Source: Bradyrhizobium monzae (GTDB lineage: Bacteria; Pseudomonadota; Alphaproteobacteria; Rhizobiales; Xanthobacteraceae). Taken from it: a DNA stretch of 64,000 nt. Under the pieces are notes generated by a model that made no database searches, was not told the DNA's origin, and saw nothing but the letters and a program-made list of their open reading frames with translations. The position numbers and the translations under genes were made by a program. Location of the stretch: NCBI RefSeq assembly GCF_021458635.1, contig NZ_JAIRDQ010000001.1, positions 1,240,001 through 1,304,000 on the forward strand, written 5' to 3'. This document shows positions 40,518 to 48,170 of this stretch, piece after piece. How positions within the stretch are numbered: position 1 is the stretch's first letter; each line of letters starts with the position of its first letter.

Positions 40518-41507
40518 CTAGCCGCCCCTCATCACGTCGGAGAGTTTTGGCCAGGACGATGGCTCGGCATCGTCATGCGCCGGCGCCGCGGTGCGCTCGG
40601 CGGCGCGAAGCTTTGCGGATCGCGCGCGCGGATTATGCGCAACCTCCGCCTCGCCGGCGGTCACGGGCCGCCGCGTCAAAAGCTGGAAGCTCGGCGCACC
40701 CTGCGCCACCTCCGGCAGATGGCGCGAACCGCCGCCGGTCTTGGAGCGCTCGGAGAGGAAGTTCTTGACGATACGGTCTTCAAGCGAGTGGAACGAGACC
40801 ACGACCAGACGGCCGCCGGGCTTGAGCATGCGCTCGGCCGCCGCAAGCGCGGTCTGGAGCTCCTCGAGCTCCTCGTTGACGAAGATGCGCAGCGCCTGGA
40901 ACGTTCGGGTCGCCGGATGAATATCGCCCGGCTTGGAGCGCACCACCCTGCCGACGAGATCGGCGAGCGCGCGCGTGGTGGTGAACGGCGTCTCCTTCCG
41001 ATCGGCCACGATGGCGCGGGCAACGCGGCGCGAATGCCGCTCCTCGCCGAAGAGATAGATGATGTCGGCGAGATCGCTTTCCGAAGCGCGCGCAACGACG
41101 TCAGCGGCCGTCGGCCCAGCTTGCCCCATCCGCATGTCGAGCGGACCGTCGAGACGAAACGAGAAGCCGCGACCGGCCTGGTCGAGCTGCATCGAGGACA
41201 CCCCGACATCCATCACGACGCCGTCGACCGCATCGACGCCTTGCGCGGCGCAGACCTCGGCGAGATTCGAGAAGCGGTCTTCGACCAGCGCCAGCCGACC
41301 CGCGGCGCGCGTGACCAGCTCCGCGCCGCCGGCAATCGCCGTTTGGTCGCGATCAATCGCGATGACGCGAGTTCCCGTCACATCCAGGATGGCGCGGCTG
41401 TAGCCGCCGGCCCCGAAGGTGGCATCGACATAGATGCCGCCCTCGCGCGGCGCGAGATGCTCGATCGCCTCGCGGCCAAGCACGGGAATGTGCGGCGCGT
41501 CGCTCAT
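40518..41507 (-). CDS. rsmH: 16S rRNA (cytosine-1402-N4) methyltransferase
   Basis: Methylates N4 of C1402 in the ribosomal decoding centre; first gene of the dcw cluster here. The 329-residue product starts [11 protein letters not shown], the usual N-terminus. Motifs: [16 protein letters not shown] (SAM loop), [20 protein letters not shown], and [14 protein letters not shown] longer in-frame extension to 41720 is rejected because its codon third positions are not GC-biased. No mraZ lies upstream. Confidence 0.96.
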   Translation of the reverse strand: MSDAPHIPVLGREAIEHLAPREGGIYVDATFGAGGYSRAILDVTGTRVIAIDRDQTAIAGGAELVTRAAGRLALVEDRFSNLAEVCAAQGVDAVDGVVMDVGVSSMQLDQAGRGFSFRLDGPLDMRMGQAGPTAADVVARASESDLADIIYLFGEERHSRRVARAIVADRKETPFTTTRALADLVGRVVRSKPGDIHPATRTFQALRIFVNEELEELQTALAAAERMLKPGGRLVVVSFHSLEDRIVKNFLSERSKTGGGSRHLPEVAQGAPSFQLLTRRPVTAGEAEVAHNPRARSAKLRAAERTAAPAHDDAEPSSWPKLSDVMRGG

Positions 41508-41962
41508 GCGTCGCGCCTGCCGAGTGCGCAGGCCAACGACCAAGTGAAATCGGGAGCGAAGCAGCCCATCACGCCTCGAATAATTCCGCGTCGCGGCGGT
41601 TCCACGACCCAACCCCTTTCCAGCATGCTTGCCAGCATGCGTGCCGAGCCCGGTCGTCCCAGGCGGCAGGCCCGGTGTTCCCAGTGGAATATGTCGGGCA
41701 GCCATGGGATTTCGAGCCAAAATCGCTTCTGGCCGCCTCCGGACGCGGGTCGGCTCTTCACCCCTCAGTAACGGCCCTTAGCGTTAAGAAAGCGTTGATC
41801 GGCTCGTTACAAGTCGAAAAGGCGGCCTGGCGGTGATGCGTCATCCACACACATGCGCCAAAATGCACCCGTTAACCGCACCGCGCGATTGCGCGGACCG
41901 GACAGTAAAGAAATAGTAAAGAGAAGGGCTTGGCCCATTCTCCTGTCCGACCTGAGCTGTTT
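41508..41962. other. Divergent control region between rsmH and the amidase gene, lacking mraZ
   Basis: This 455-bp region lies where mraZ would normally be and no MraZ-like sequence is visible. On the minus strand an 85-codon frame (41504-41761, GTG start) ends in an ATGA overlap with rsmH but has mediocre codon bias. Also present are a 12-bp-period direct repeat CCAGCATGC (41620 and 41632), a TTAA-N7-TTGA site at 41784-41798, a perfect hairpin CCGCGC-GATT-GCGCGG (41881-41896) and a repeated AGTAAAGA (41904 and 41914) next to the amidase start. Confidence 0.5.
41784..41798. promoter_or_regulatory. Candidate CtrA-type site upstream of the dcw cluster
   Basis: TTAA-GAAAGCG-TTGA has the spacing of the CtrA consensus (TTAA-N7-TTAA) with one mismatch. 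It sits about 280 bp upstream of rsmH in the divergent region. Match to a short degenerate motif only. Confidence 0.3.
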
Positions 41963-42829
41963 ATGTCGTCCGGTTCGTCCACGCCGCCTGGAACTGATTC
42001 GAAGCGCCAGCGCGTTCTCCCGGTTCCCAAGGCCGCGGCGAACATGCGGACGTTCGAACCGGATTCGTCGATCGTCTCCGACATCATCCCCTCGCCCAAT
42101 CATGGCGAGCGCAACAAGGGCCGGCAACCCGACATGATCGTGCTGCACTACACCGGCATGCCCGACGTCGAGGGCGCGCTGGCGCGGCTGTGCACGGCAG
42201 GCACCGAAGTATCGGCGCATTATGTTGTTCTCGAAGACGGCCGCATCGTGCAATGCGTCCCCGAAGCGCGGCGTGCCTGGCACGCCGGCGTCTCGTCCTG
42301 GGCCGGCGAAGACGACATCAACTCCTGCTCGATCGGAATCGAGATCATCAATCGCGGCCACGATTGGGGTTATCCGGAATATCCGCTGCGCCAGATCGCC
42401 GCCGTGATCGCGCTGTGCCGAGGCATCATGCTTCGCCGCAAGGTCACGCCGCAACGGGTGCTCGGTCACTCCGACGTCGCGCCCGCGCGCAAGAAAGATC
42501 CCGGCGAAAAATTTCCCTGGCATTCGCTGGCCAATTCCGGCGTTGGCCACTGGGTGACGCCGGCGCCGGTCGTGCGCGGCGAAACCTTGATGCTCGGTAC
42601 CATCAGCGACGAGGTGCTGAGCCTGCAGCAGGCGCTTGCGCGCTACGGCTATGGCGTGCCGCTGACCGGCAAATACGACGCAGCGACGATGGAAGTCATC
42701 ACGGCATTCCAGCGCCACTTCCGTCCGGCGCGGCTGGACGGCGTTGCCGATCACTCGACACTGTCGACCTTGCAGGCGCTGCTCGCGAGCCTGCCCGCCG
42801 ATGGGGCGACGACGCTCGCCGCAAAGTAA
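41963..42829 (+). CDS. N-acetylmuramoyl-L-alanine amidase (AmpD/AmiD-like) with peptidoglycan-binding domain
   Basis: Cleaves the MurNAc-L-Ala bond of peptidoglycan or of anhydromuropeptides. The 288 residues contain an amidase_2 domain with zinc ligands in IVLHYTGM, RAWHAG and GHSDVAPARKKDPG, then a PG_binding_1 domain (SLQQALARYGYGVPLTG...). No signal peptide is evident, favouring a cytoplasmic recycling role like AmpD. However, the C-terminal PG-binding domain is more typical of AmiD-like enzymes. Start uncertain: ATG 41963 is used, with TTG 41930 and ATG 42044 possible. It is divergent from the dcw cluster. Confidence 0.9.
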   Translation: MSSGSSTPPGTDSKRQRVLPVPKAAANMRTFEPDSSIVSDIIPSPNHGERNKGRQPDMIVLHYTGMPDVEGALARLCTAGTEVSAHYVVLEDGRIVQCVPEARRAWHAGVSSWAGEDDINSCSIGIEIINRGHDWGYPEYPLRQIAAVIALCRGIMLRRKVTPQRVLGHSDVAPARKKDPGEKFPWHSLANSGVGHWVTPAPVVRGETLMLGTISDEVLSLQQALARYGYGVPLTGKYDAATMEVITAFQRHFRPARLDGVADHSTLSTLQALLASLPADGATTLAAK

Positions 42830-42953
42830 GACGCATTCCTTCGCGACAAGACACCTTCCGCTGTTCGCTTGAATGTGATCACGCAATCGTCGCTGCGATG
42901 GCGCGCGCCCGGCTATTGTTCGACGATCGGACGCGCGCGGAACGAGCAAAACG

Positions 42954-43976
42954 ATGCAGATCGATCATAAGCCGCTGACTGAGCGCCTCGCAGCCTTTCC
43001 GCGCCTGGGGCTGGCCGATCTGCCCACGCCACTCGAACCGATGAAACGGCTGACGGCTCACCTCGGCGGGCCGCGGCTATGGGTCAAACGCGACGACGCA
43101 ACCGGGCTCGGCTTCGGCGGCAACAAGTTGCGCAAGCTCGACTACGTCCTCCACGATGCAGTCCTGGAGGGCGCCGATACGATCGTCTCGGGTGGTGTCG
43201 TGCAATCGAACAGCCAGCGGCAGGTCGCGGCGGTTGCGGCAAAGCTCGGCCTCGCCTGTCATCTGGCCGTCTATCACGGCCGGCTCGCACCACCGACGCC
43301 GGAGTACGAGACCTCGGGCAACGCCTTTCTCAATCGGCTGTTCGGCGCGCACCTGCATGACGTGCCCTGGACCGGCGACCGCAACACAGCCATCCGCACG
43401 CTCGTCGACGATCTCCGGGCGGAGGGGCGCAGGCCGTATTTCGTGCCCTACGGCGTCTCGAATGCGCTGGGCGCGGTCGCCTATGCCAGCACGATCTGCG
43501 AAATCGAGCAGCAGGCGGCGCGGTCGGGCTTCAGGCCGGCCGCGATCGTACATTGCACCGGAAGCGCCGGCACGCAGGCCGGTCTCGTGGTCGGCGCGGC
43601 GGCGGCAATGCCGGGGACGAAAATCGTCGGGATCGATATCGATGCGGAGCCTGCGCGGGTGCGCTCCGATGTGATGGCCCTTGCACGGCAAGCAGCCGAT
43701 CTGCTCGGCGTTGGCTTCGACGTGTCCGCGGTCGAAGTGGTCGCCGGTCATGCCGGACCGGCCTATGGGGTACCGCACGAGGCCACGATCGAAGCGATCC
43801 GGCTAGCAGGACAAACGGAAGCGCTTGTGCTCGACCCCGTCTATTCCGGCAAGGGGCTCGCCGGCCTGATCGCAATGATCCGCCAAGGGCGTTGGCGCAG
43901 CGACGAGGATGTCATCTTCCTGCACACCGGCGGCGCCCCCGCCCTCTTTGCCTATCAAAGCGCGCTCGGCATCTAG
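42954..43976 (+). CDS. PLP-dependent D-cysteine desulfhydrase family protein
   Basis: A 340-residue fold-type II PLP enzyme. The PLP-binding lysine is Lys58 in [24 protein letters not shown] is the phosphate/substrate region and [11 protein letters not shown] the C-terminal block. This family holds D-cysteine desulfhydrase (releasing pyruvate, ammonia and sulphide) and ACC deaminase; the sequence fits the desulfhydrase side, but substrate cannot be fixed by eye. Its stop codon shares a CTAG with the convergent sigma factor gene. Confidence 0.85.
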   Translation: MQIDHKPLTERLAAFPRLGLADLPTPLEPMKRLTAHLGGPRLWVKRDDATGLGFGGNKLRKLDYVLHDAVLEGADTIVSGGVVQSNSQRQVAAVAAKLGLACHLAVYHGRLAPPTPEYETSGNAFLNRLFGAHLHDVPWTGDRNTAIRTLVDDLRAEGRRPYFVPYGVSNALGAVAYASTICEIEQQAARSGFRPAAIVHCTGSAGTQAGLVVGAAAAMPGTKIVGIDIDAEPARVRSDVMALARQAADLLGVGFDVSAVEVVAGHAGPAYGVPHEATIEAIRLAGQTEALVLDPVYSGKGLAGLIAMIRQGRWRSDEDVIFLHTGGAPALFAYQSALGI

Positions 43977-45208
43977 TCGAGCTCCCGCACCCGCCGCGCA
44001 TACAGCCGCCGTACCGGGTCGAGCTGCGTCGCCTCCGTCGCCACACGATAGGCCTCGCGGGCTTCGTCCTTGCGGCCGAGCCGCCGCAACAGATCGGCAC
44101 GCACCGCCGGCAACATCTCATAGCCGTCCAGCCCGCCGCGCGCGGTGATCGCGTCGACGAGATCGAGCGCACGCGCCGGACCGTCGACCATCGAGACCGC
44201 GGCAGCGTGGTTGAGCTCGATCACCGGCGATGGGCTGATGCGCAGCAGCACCTGGTAGAGCCCGGCGATCTGCGGCCAATCCGTCTCTTCAAAGCTCGGT
44301 GCGCGGGCATGCAGCGCGGCGATCGCCGCCTGCACCGCGTAAGGCTGCGGCCGACCCGGCACGCGCAGCGCGTCATCGACGAGACGCAGGCCTGCCTCGA
44401 TCTGCGCGCGATCCCAGAGCGAGCGGTCCTGCTCTTCCAGCAGAACGATGTCGCCGGCCGCGGTCTCGCGACCGGCACGGCGCGCATCATGGAGTAGCAT
44501 CAGCGCCAGCAACCCCTTGATGCCCGCGCGGTCGGGCATCAGCCGGTCGAGCAAGCGGCCGAGCCTGATCGCCTCGACCGCAAGATCGGGCCGCATCAGG
44601 TCCGCGCCCGAGGTTGCGACATAGCCTTCGGTGAAGACGAGATAGATGACGGCGAGTACGCCGTCGAGCCGCGGCGCCAGCGCGGCGCGTTCCGGCACTT
44701 CATAGGGAATGCCGGCGAGCCTGATCTTCTGCTTGGCGCGAACCAGGCGCTGCGCCATCGCGTCCTCACCGACAAGGAAAGCGCGCGCGACCTGCGCGAT
44801 GGAGAGGCCGCAGACCGTGCGCAGCGTCAGCGCGACCTGGACCTCGGGCGCGAACGCCGGATGGCAGCAGGTGAATATCAGCCGCAGCATGTCGTCGTCG
44901 AGCATTGCCGGCGGTTCGGCCGGCGTATCTGCGTTAAGCTCGAGCTCCTGCAGAAGCGCCTGCTGCTTGCCGCGAAAAGCGGCCTGGCGACGCACACGGT
45001 CGATCGCCTTGTTGCGACCGACATTGACCAGCCAGGCACGCGGGTTGTCGGGCAGTTCGCCCGCCGCCCAGCGCTCCAGCGCCGCCGCGAACGCATCCTG
45101 GAGCGCATCCTCGGCCAGATCGAAATCCCCGACGAGGCGGATCAGGGTGGCCAGCGCCCGCCCCGCCTCGTCGCGGAAGATCCTGTCGATGTCGGTCGCG
45201 GCGATCAC
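43973..45208 (-). CDS. ECF sigma factor with C-terminal TPR-like extension (ECF42 type)
   Basis: 411 residues from a GTG start (45208) that overlaps the stop of the upstream YCII gene (GTGA). The N-terminal 180 residues carry sigma regions 2 ([25 protein letters not shown]) and 4 ([19 protein letters not shown]). The remaining 230 residues are a helical, TPR-like domain ([15 protein letters not shown] and following) typical of the SigJ/DUF6596 group. ECF42 sigma factors are co-encoded with DGPF (YCII-related) proteins and are controlled by this C-terminal extension rather than by an anti-sigma factor, which fits the absence of one here. The longer frame into the YCII gene is rejected. Confidence 0.92.
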   Translation of the reverse strand: MIAATDIDRIFRDEAGRALATLIRLVGDFDLAEDALQDAFAAALERWAAGELPDNPRAWLVNVGRNKAIDRVRRQAAFRGKQQALLQELELNADTPAEPPAMLDDDMLRLIFTCCHPAFAPEVQVALTLRTVCGLSIAQVARAFLVGEDAMAQRLVRAKQKIRLAGIPYEVPERAALAPRLDGVLAVIYLVFTEGYVATSGADLMRPDLAVEAIRLGRLLDRLMPDRAGIKGLLALMLLHDARRAGRETAAGDIVLLEEQDRSLWDRAQIEAGLRLVDDALRVPGRPQPYAVQAAIAALHARAPSFEETDWPQIAGLYQVLLRISPSPVIELNHAAAVSMVDGPARALDLVDAITARGGLDGYEMLPAVRADLLRRLGRKDEAREAYRVATEATQLDPVRRLYARRVRELD

Positions 45209-45555
45209 TTGTAGATCATGACCGGCCTGACCTCGATCGAACCTTCGCGGGCTTCTGGAATACGAGCAGCCAGTGCAATGGCGGTGTCGAGATCCTTGGC
45301 CTCGACGAGATAGTAGCCGCCGAGCTGCTCGCGGGTCTCCGCGAAAGGACCGTCGGTCGCCAATGTCTTGCCCTCGCGAACGCGAACGGTGGTCGCGGTC
45401 GAGGTTGGCTGAAGCCCGTCGCCGGCCTTGAAGTTGCCGCTCTGGATGATGGACTGCGTATAGGCACCGTACTCCGCGGCCACCGCCTGACGGTCGGCGG
45501 GGGTCATGTTGATCAGCTTCTGTTCGTTCCGATAGATCAGCAGCAGATACTGCAT
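45205..45555 (-). CDS. YCII/DGPF-domain protein, copy 1
   Basis: A 116-residue dimeric alpha-beta fold protein with the DGPF motif at residues 68-71 inside [15 protein letters not shown]. Overlaps the sigma factor start by 4 bp, so the two are translationally coupled. About four fifths identical by eye to copy 2, with most differences between residues 12 and 30. The biochemical role of DGPF proteins is unknown; linkage to ECF42 is the known context. Confidence 0.93.
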   Translation of the reverse strand: MQYLLLIYRNEQKLINMTPADRQAVAAEYGAYTQSIIQSGNFKAGDGLQPTSTATTVRVREGKTLATDGPFAETREQLGGYYLVEAKDLDTAIALAARIPEAREGSIEVRPVMIYK

Positions 45556-45590
45556 CGCTTAACTCCTGTTGTTCAGCTGGATTGCCGACA

Positions 45591-45619
45591 CCAGTCGAAC
45601 GGGCCGGCACCAAACGACA
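45591..45619 (-). promoter_or_regulatory. Candidate ECF42-type promoter of YCII copy 1
   Basis: On the minus strand TGTCGTT and TTCGAC are separated by 14 bp, and the latter lies about 37 bp before the start codon. The same pair is conserved in the leader of copy 2. I recall ECF42 promoters as TGTCGA-like, but the recollection is not checked. Confidence 0.45.
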
Positions 45620-45642
45620 TCATCGCGAGATTATTTTCGAGA

Positions 45643-45993
45643 TCATTTGTAGATCATGACCGGCCGAACTTCGATCGATCCGGCCCGGGCGCCGGGAATC
45701 CGCGCAGCCAGTTCGATTGCCGCGTCGAGATCTCTGGCTTCGACGAGATAATAGCCGCCGAGCTGCTCGCGGGTCTCCGCGAAGGGCCCATCGGTCGCAA
45801 GCGTCTTGCCATCGCGGACGCGCACGGTGGTCGCAGTCTTGGCCGGCTGCAGTCCGTCGCCCGCCTTGAAATGACCACTCTGGACGATCGACTGGGTGTA
45901 GGCGGAATACTCCGCCAGCAGCTTCTGGTAATCCGCGGGCGCCATCTGGCCCTGTTGCGCTTCGTTGCGGTAGATCAGCAGCAGATACTGCAT
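45643..45993 (-). CDS. YCII/DGPF-domain protein, copy 2
   Basis: A 116-residue paralogue of copy 1 with the identical block [25 protein letters not shown] core (DGPF at 68-71). Start and stop are offset from copy 1 by exactly 438 bp, which shows a tandem duplication including the 5' leader. Being promoter-proximal, it heads the three-gene unit copy 2, copy 1, sigma factor. Confidence 0.93.
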   Translation of the reverse strand: MQYLLLIYRNEAQQGQMAPADYQKLLAEYSAYTQSIVQSGHFKAGDGLQPAKTATTVRVRDGKTLATDGPFAETREQLGGYYLVEARDLDAAIELAARIPGARAGSIEVRPVMIYK

Positions 45994-46028
45994 TGCTCAA
46001 CTCCTGTTGCTGGCGGGATCGCCGGCAC

Positions 46029-46058
46029 CCAGTCGAACGGGGGCCGCGCCCAACGACA
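46029..46058 (-). promoter_or_regulatory. Candidate ECF42-type promoter of YCII copy 2
   Basis: TGTCGTT and TTCGAC separated by 15 bp on the minus strand, within the duplicated leader. This is one base longer than the spacing in front of copy 1. Conservation of these two blocks while intervening bases change supports a functional promoter. Confidence 0.45.
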
Positions 46059-46105
46059 CGTTCAGGATAAATTATTTACGCCGCCGCGTGCGCGACGATC
46101 TCCGC

Positions 46106-46134
46106 TTGACGAAACCGTCACAATTGCTCAATGC
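46106..46134 (+). promoter_or_regulatory. Promoter of rnpB
   Basis: TTGACG at 46106-46111 is followed after 17 bp by CAATGC, placing the start point at about 46140, which coincides with the 5' end of the RNase P RNA. The -35 is good; the -10 is poor. Confidence 0.5.
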
Positions 46135-46138
46135 CTAG

Positions 46139-46620
46139 GCCGTCAGTCGGCCGGACGGCCGCTCCGGCAAGTGCCGAAAGGCCGCCGGGGAGGAAAGTCC
46201 GGGCTCCCTTGACATACGGTGCCGGATAACGTCCGGCGGGGGCAACCCCAGGGAAAGTGCCACAGAGAACGAACCGCCCGCCTCCGCCCCTTCGGGGCTT
46301 TGGCGCGGCAAGCCCTCGGGCCTGCCGTGCCGTAGCAGCGCAAGCTGCGAAGGCAGGTAAGGGTGAAAAGGTGCGGTAAGAGCGCACCGCGGGTCCGGCA
46401 ACGGAGCCGGCATGGTAAACCCCACCGGGAGCAAAACCGAATAGGGACGGCGTAGCGGGCTGTTCGCGCAAGCGATAACGCCGCGGGGCGATGTCAGGCC
46501 CGCCGTCCGGGTAGGTTGCTCGAGGCCATGTGCAAACATGGTCCCAGAGGAATGGCCGTCACGTATCGTCTGCGCAAGCAGGCGGTGCCTTACAGAACCC
46601 GGCTTACAGGCCGGCTGATA
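46139..46620 (+). ncRNA. rnpB: RNase P RNA, bacterial type A
   Basis: Catalytic RNA of RNase P, which matures tRNA 5' ends. Universally conserved elements are visible in order: GAGGAAAGTCCGGGCTCC (46191 region), AAGGGTGAAAAGGTGCGGTAAG split by the variable helices, GGTAAACCCC, CAGAGGAATGGCCGTCAC and ACAGAACCCGGCTTAC near the 3' end. The ends GTCAGTCGGCC and GGCCGGCTGA pair as helix P1, fixing the limits to within a few bases. Length about 480 nt. Neighbouring open frames on the minus strand are shadows of this RNA. Confidence 0.96.
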
Positions 46621-46627
46621 TTCTAAA

Positions 46628-46677
46628 ACGCTTTCGAGCGAAGTGGCGTTCCGGTTCGCGTGAAGAAAGCGCGTCTT
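46628..46677. repeat. Dispersed intergenic element after rnpB
   Basis: ACGCTTTCGAGCGAAGTGGC and GGTTCGCGTGAAGAAAGCGC can pair at their ends (CGCTTTC with GAAAGCG). I recall closely similar elements as frequent between genes in Bradyrhizobium, but only one copy is in this window. Confidence 0.45.
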
Positions 46678-46691
46678 GACTAGGAAGCAAC

Positions 46692-46730
46692 GAGGGGTTC
46701 GATGCCAACGCATCGGACCCCTCACCATTT
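46692..46730 (+). terminator. Hairpin terminator downstream of rnpB
   Basis: GAGGGGTTCGATGC and GCATCGGACCCCTC form a 14-bp stem with one G-T pair and a CAAC tetraloop, followed by ACCATTTT. The distance of 70 bp from rnpB fits a primary transcript end; the T tract is short. Confidence 0.65.
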
Positions 46731-46761
46731 TCCGGGCCGAGCGCCCAGCCATTCAAATGGT

Positions 46762-46862
46762 GTCATTCCGGGGCTCGCGAAGCGAGAGCCCGGAATCCAT
46801 CGGACCGCAGGGTTGGTGGAGAAGTGGATTCCGGGTTCGTGCTGCGCACGCCCCGGAATGAC
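46762..46862. repeat. 101-bp palindromic element with GTCATTCCGGGG ends
   Basis: Outer ends GTCATTCCGGGG and CCCCGGAATGAC match the ddl-murB element. Inner segments GAGAGCCCGGAATCCAT and GTGGATTCCGGGTTCG pair with each other. It lies between the rnpB terminator and the alpha/beta hydrolase gene, convergent side. Confidence 0.75.
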
Positions 46863-46871
46863 GAGCATGAA

Positions 46872-47597
46872 TTACGCTACGATCTCGAGCAGCGTCTTCA
46901 TCAACGCCTCCGGCGCCGTGACATTCGGCGCGTGACTGGCGTCGAGCTCGACATAGCGCCAGCCCTCTTCGCTCTTCGTGCGTTTTGCGAATTGCCCGAA
47001 CACATCGCCCGGCGGAATGCGCTTGCAGTAGATGTAACTGCGCGGCATTGCCGGCTCGCCGTGCTGAAGCTTCAGCTTCGTCTCAAAACATTTGATCGGC
47101 ATGTTGATGCGGCGCGCGTTGAGCCAGTCGAGATCGGCCTGCGGGGTGTCCGGCGGCGGCGGGTTCGGCGGGATGCGATAGCCGTCGGCGGAGGCTGCCG
47201 CCTTGCGCATTGGTTCGCGGCCCCCTTCGTTGAGATCAAACAGCGACTGGCCGTCACGCGGCACGAATGCATCGAGATAGATCAATTGCGTCACGCGCTC
47301 ACGCGCGCGATCGGCGACGCCGGTGGCGACCATGCCGCCATAGCTGTGGCCGAGCAGCACGATGTCGCTGAGATCCTCGAACGTGATGACGTTGAGGATG
47401 TCCTTTATATGCGTGTCGAGATCGACCGCGGGGCTGGCGAGATGCGATCGCTCGCCGAGCCCGGTGTAGGTTGGCGCGACCAGCCGGTGGCCGGCCTGCG
47501 CCATCAGCGGATGCATCTTCTTCCACGACCACCCGCCGGACCATGCGCCATGACAAAGCAGGAAGGTTCTTGCGCGTGCGGTCATCGGCGTTTCCAT
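46872..47597 (-). CDS. Alpha/beta hydrolase (EstC/methylesterase-like)
   Basis: A 241-residue serine hydrolase. The N-terminal LCHGAWSGGWSW forms the oxyanion region, the nucleophile is in LLGHSYGGMVA (Ser near 91), and the C-terminal His is in DASHAPNVTAPEAL. The cap is small. It resembles the plant methyl-ester hydrolase/EstC group acting on small esters. The ATG at 47597 or 47585 could be the start. No operon partner; the upstream 62 bp precede the DUF983 gene in the same direction. Confidence 0.85.
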   Translation of the reverse strand: METPMTARARTFLLCHGAWSGGWSWKKMHPLMAQAGHRLVAPTYTGLGERSHLASPAVDLDTHIKDILNVITFEDLSDIVLLGHSYGGMVATGVADRARERVTQLIYLDAFVPRDGQSLFDLNEGGREPMRKAAASADGYRIPPNPPPPDTPQADLDWLNARRINMPIKCFETKLKLQHGEPAMPRSYIYCKRIPPGDVFGQFAKRTKSEEGWRYVELDASHAPNVTAPEALMKTLLEIVA

Positions 47598-47659
47598 CGT
47601 TCTTGTTTTGATGCGATGGAGTTTAGCGGGCAGAAGCGCGATGTAAACGCCGCCGGGCC

Positions 47660-48091
47660 TCAGGCCGCGCGCGGCGCCTTCACCAGCGCGGGCGCAAGCT
47701 GACCCGCTTCCCGCCGCAGCTTGCTCGCCTCAAAGCCGTGCATGCCGATCTGCCATTGCAGCCCGACGATGGCGCCCTTGGTCGGTTGCAGCAGCGCGAG
47801 CGAAGCAAACAGCGTCACCGGGAGCCAAACCGACAGTTGCAGCCAGACCGGCGGCGCATAAGCGGTCTCGACCGCAAGGATCGCCGGCACCACGAGATGG
47901 CCGACCACGACCATCACCAGATAGGCCGGGAAGTCATCGGCGCGCTGGTGAAACAGCTCCTCGCCGCAATGGTCGCAGCTGTCCGCCACCTTCAGGAAGC
48001 GACCGAACAGATGCCCTTCGCCGCAGTTCGGGCACTTGCCGCGAAAACCGCGCCACATCGCCTTTGCCAGAGAAACCGAACCGGTCGCCAT
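47660..48091 (-). CDS. DUF983 family membrane protein
   Basis: A 143-residue protein with two Cys-x2-Cys pairs (CPNC at 20-23 and CDHC at 39-42), probably a zinc ribbon, followed by two membrane helices (about 55-75 and 82-103). The ATG at 48091 is chosen because GAGG lies 7 bp upstream; the ATG at 48121 has no Shine-Dalgarno and overlaps the candidate operator. The function of the family is not known; in alphaproteobacteria it is sometimes found near cytochrome oxidase genes, which are absent here. Divergent from the MocR regulator. Confidence 0.85.
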   Translation of the reverse strand: MATGSVSLAKAMWRGFRGKCPNCGEGHLFGRFLKVADSCDHCGEELFHQRADDFPAYLVMVVVGHLVVPAILAVETAYAPPVWLQLSVWLPVTLFASLALLQPTKGAIVGLQWQIGMHGFEASKLRREAGQLAPALVKAPRAA

Positions 48092-48115
48092 GACGACACC
48101 TCTTCCGTTTTGTTG

Positions 48116-48146
48116 ATCCATACAATACTATCTTGCATCCATACAT
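48116..48146. promoter_or_regulatory. Direct-repeat operator candidate for the MocR regulator
   Basis: ATCCATACAA at 48116-48125 and ATCCATACAT at 48137-48146 are direct repeats 21 bp apart, two helical turns. Direct repeats of this kind are the usual MocR/GabR/PdxR binding site. They sit midway between the divergent DUF983 and regulator genes. Confidence 0.65.
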
Positions 48147-48170
48147 TCAAAGGATTTGGGCTTAAATTGC

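Larger units (their letters stand above)
45205..46080. repeat. Tandem 438-bp duplication: YCII gene plus its leader
   Basis: Two units, 45205-45642 and 45643-46080, each hold a 116-codon gene and an 87-bp leader. The leaders align over about 80 bp, including ACTCCTGTTG next to the start (complement CAACAGGAGT, with the Shine-Dalgarno), CAGTCGAACGG and the ATTATTT near the far end. Protein divergence of roughly a fifth suggests an old duplication retained under selection. Confidence 0.8.

Noticed and set aside
41508..41720. N-terminal extension of rsmH
   Set aside because: Third-position bases are mixed rather than GC-rich, and the normal N-terminus starts at 41507.
45209..45613. N-terminal extension of the sigma factor frame
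   Set aside because: It overlaps the YCII gene in another frame, and a GTG overlapping the YCII stop gives the usual sigma start.
46135..46752. 205-codon minus frame over rnpB
   Set aside because: It is the antisense of the RNase P RNA, which has all conserved elements.
46628..46862. Transposon or insertion sequence
   Set aside because: Only palindromic elements are present, with no transposase frame or target duplication that I could see.
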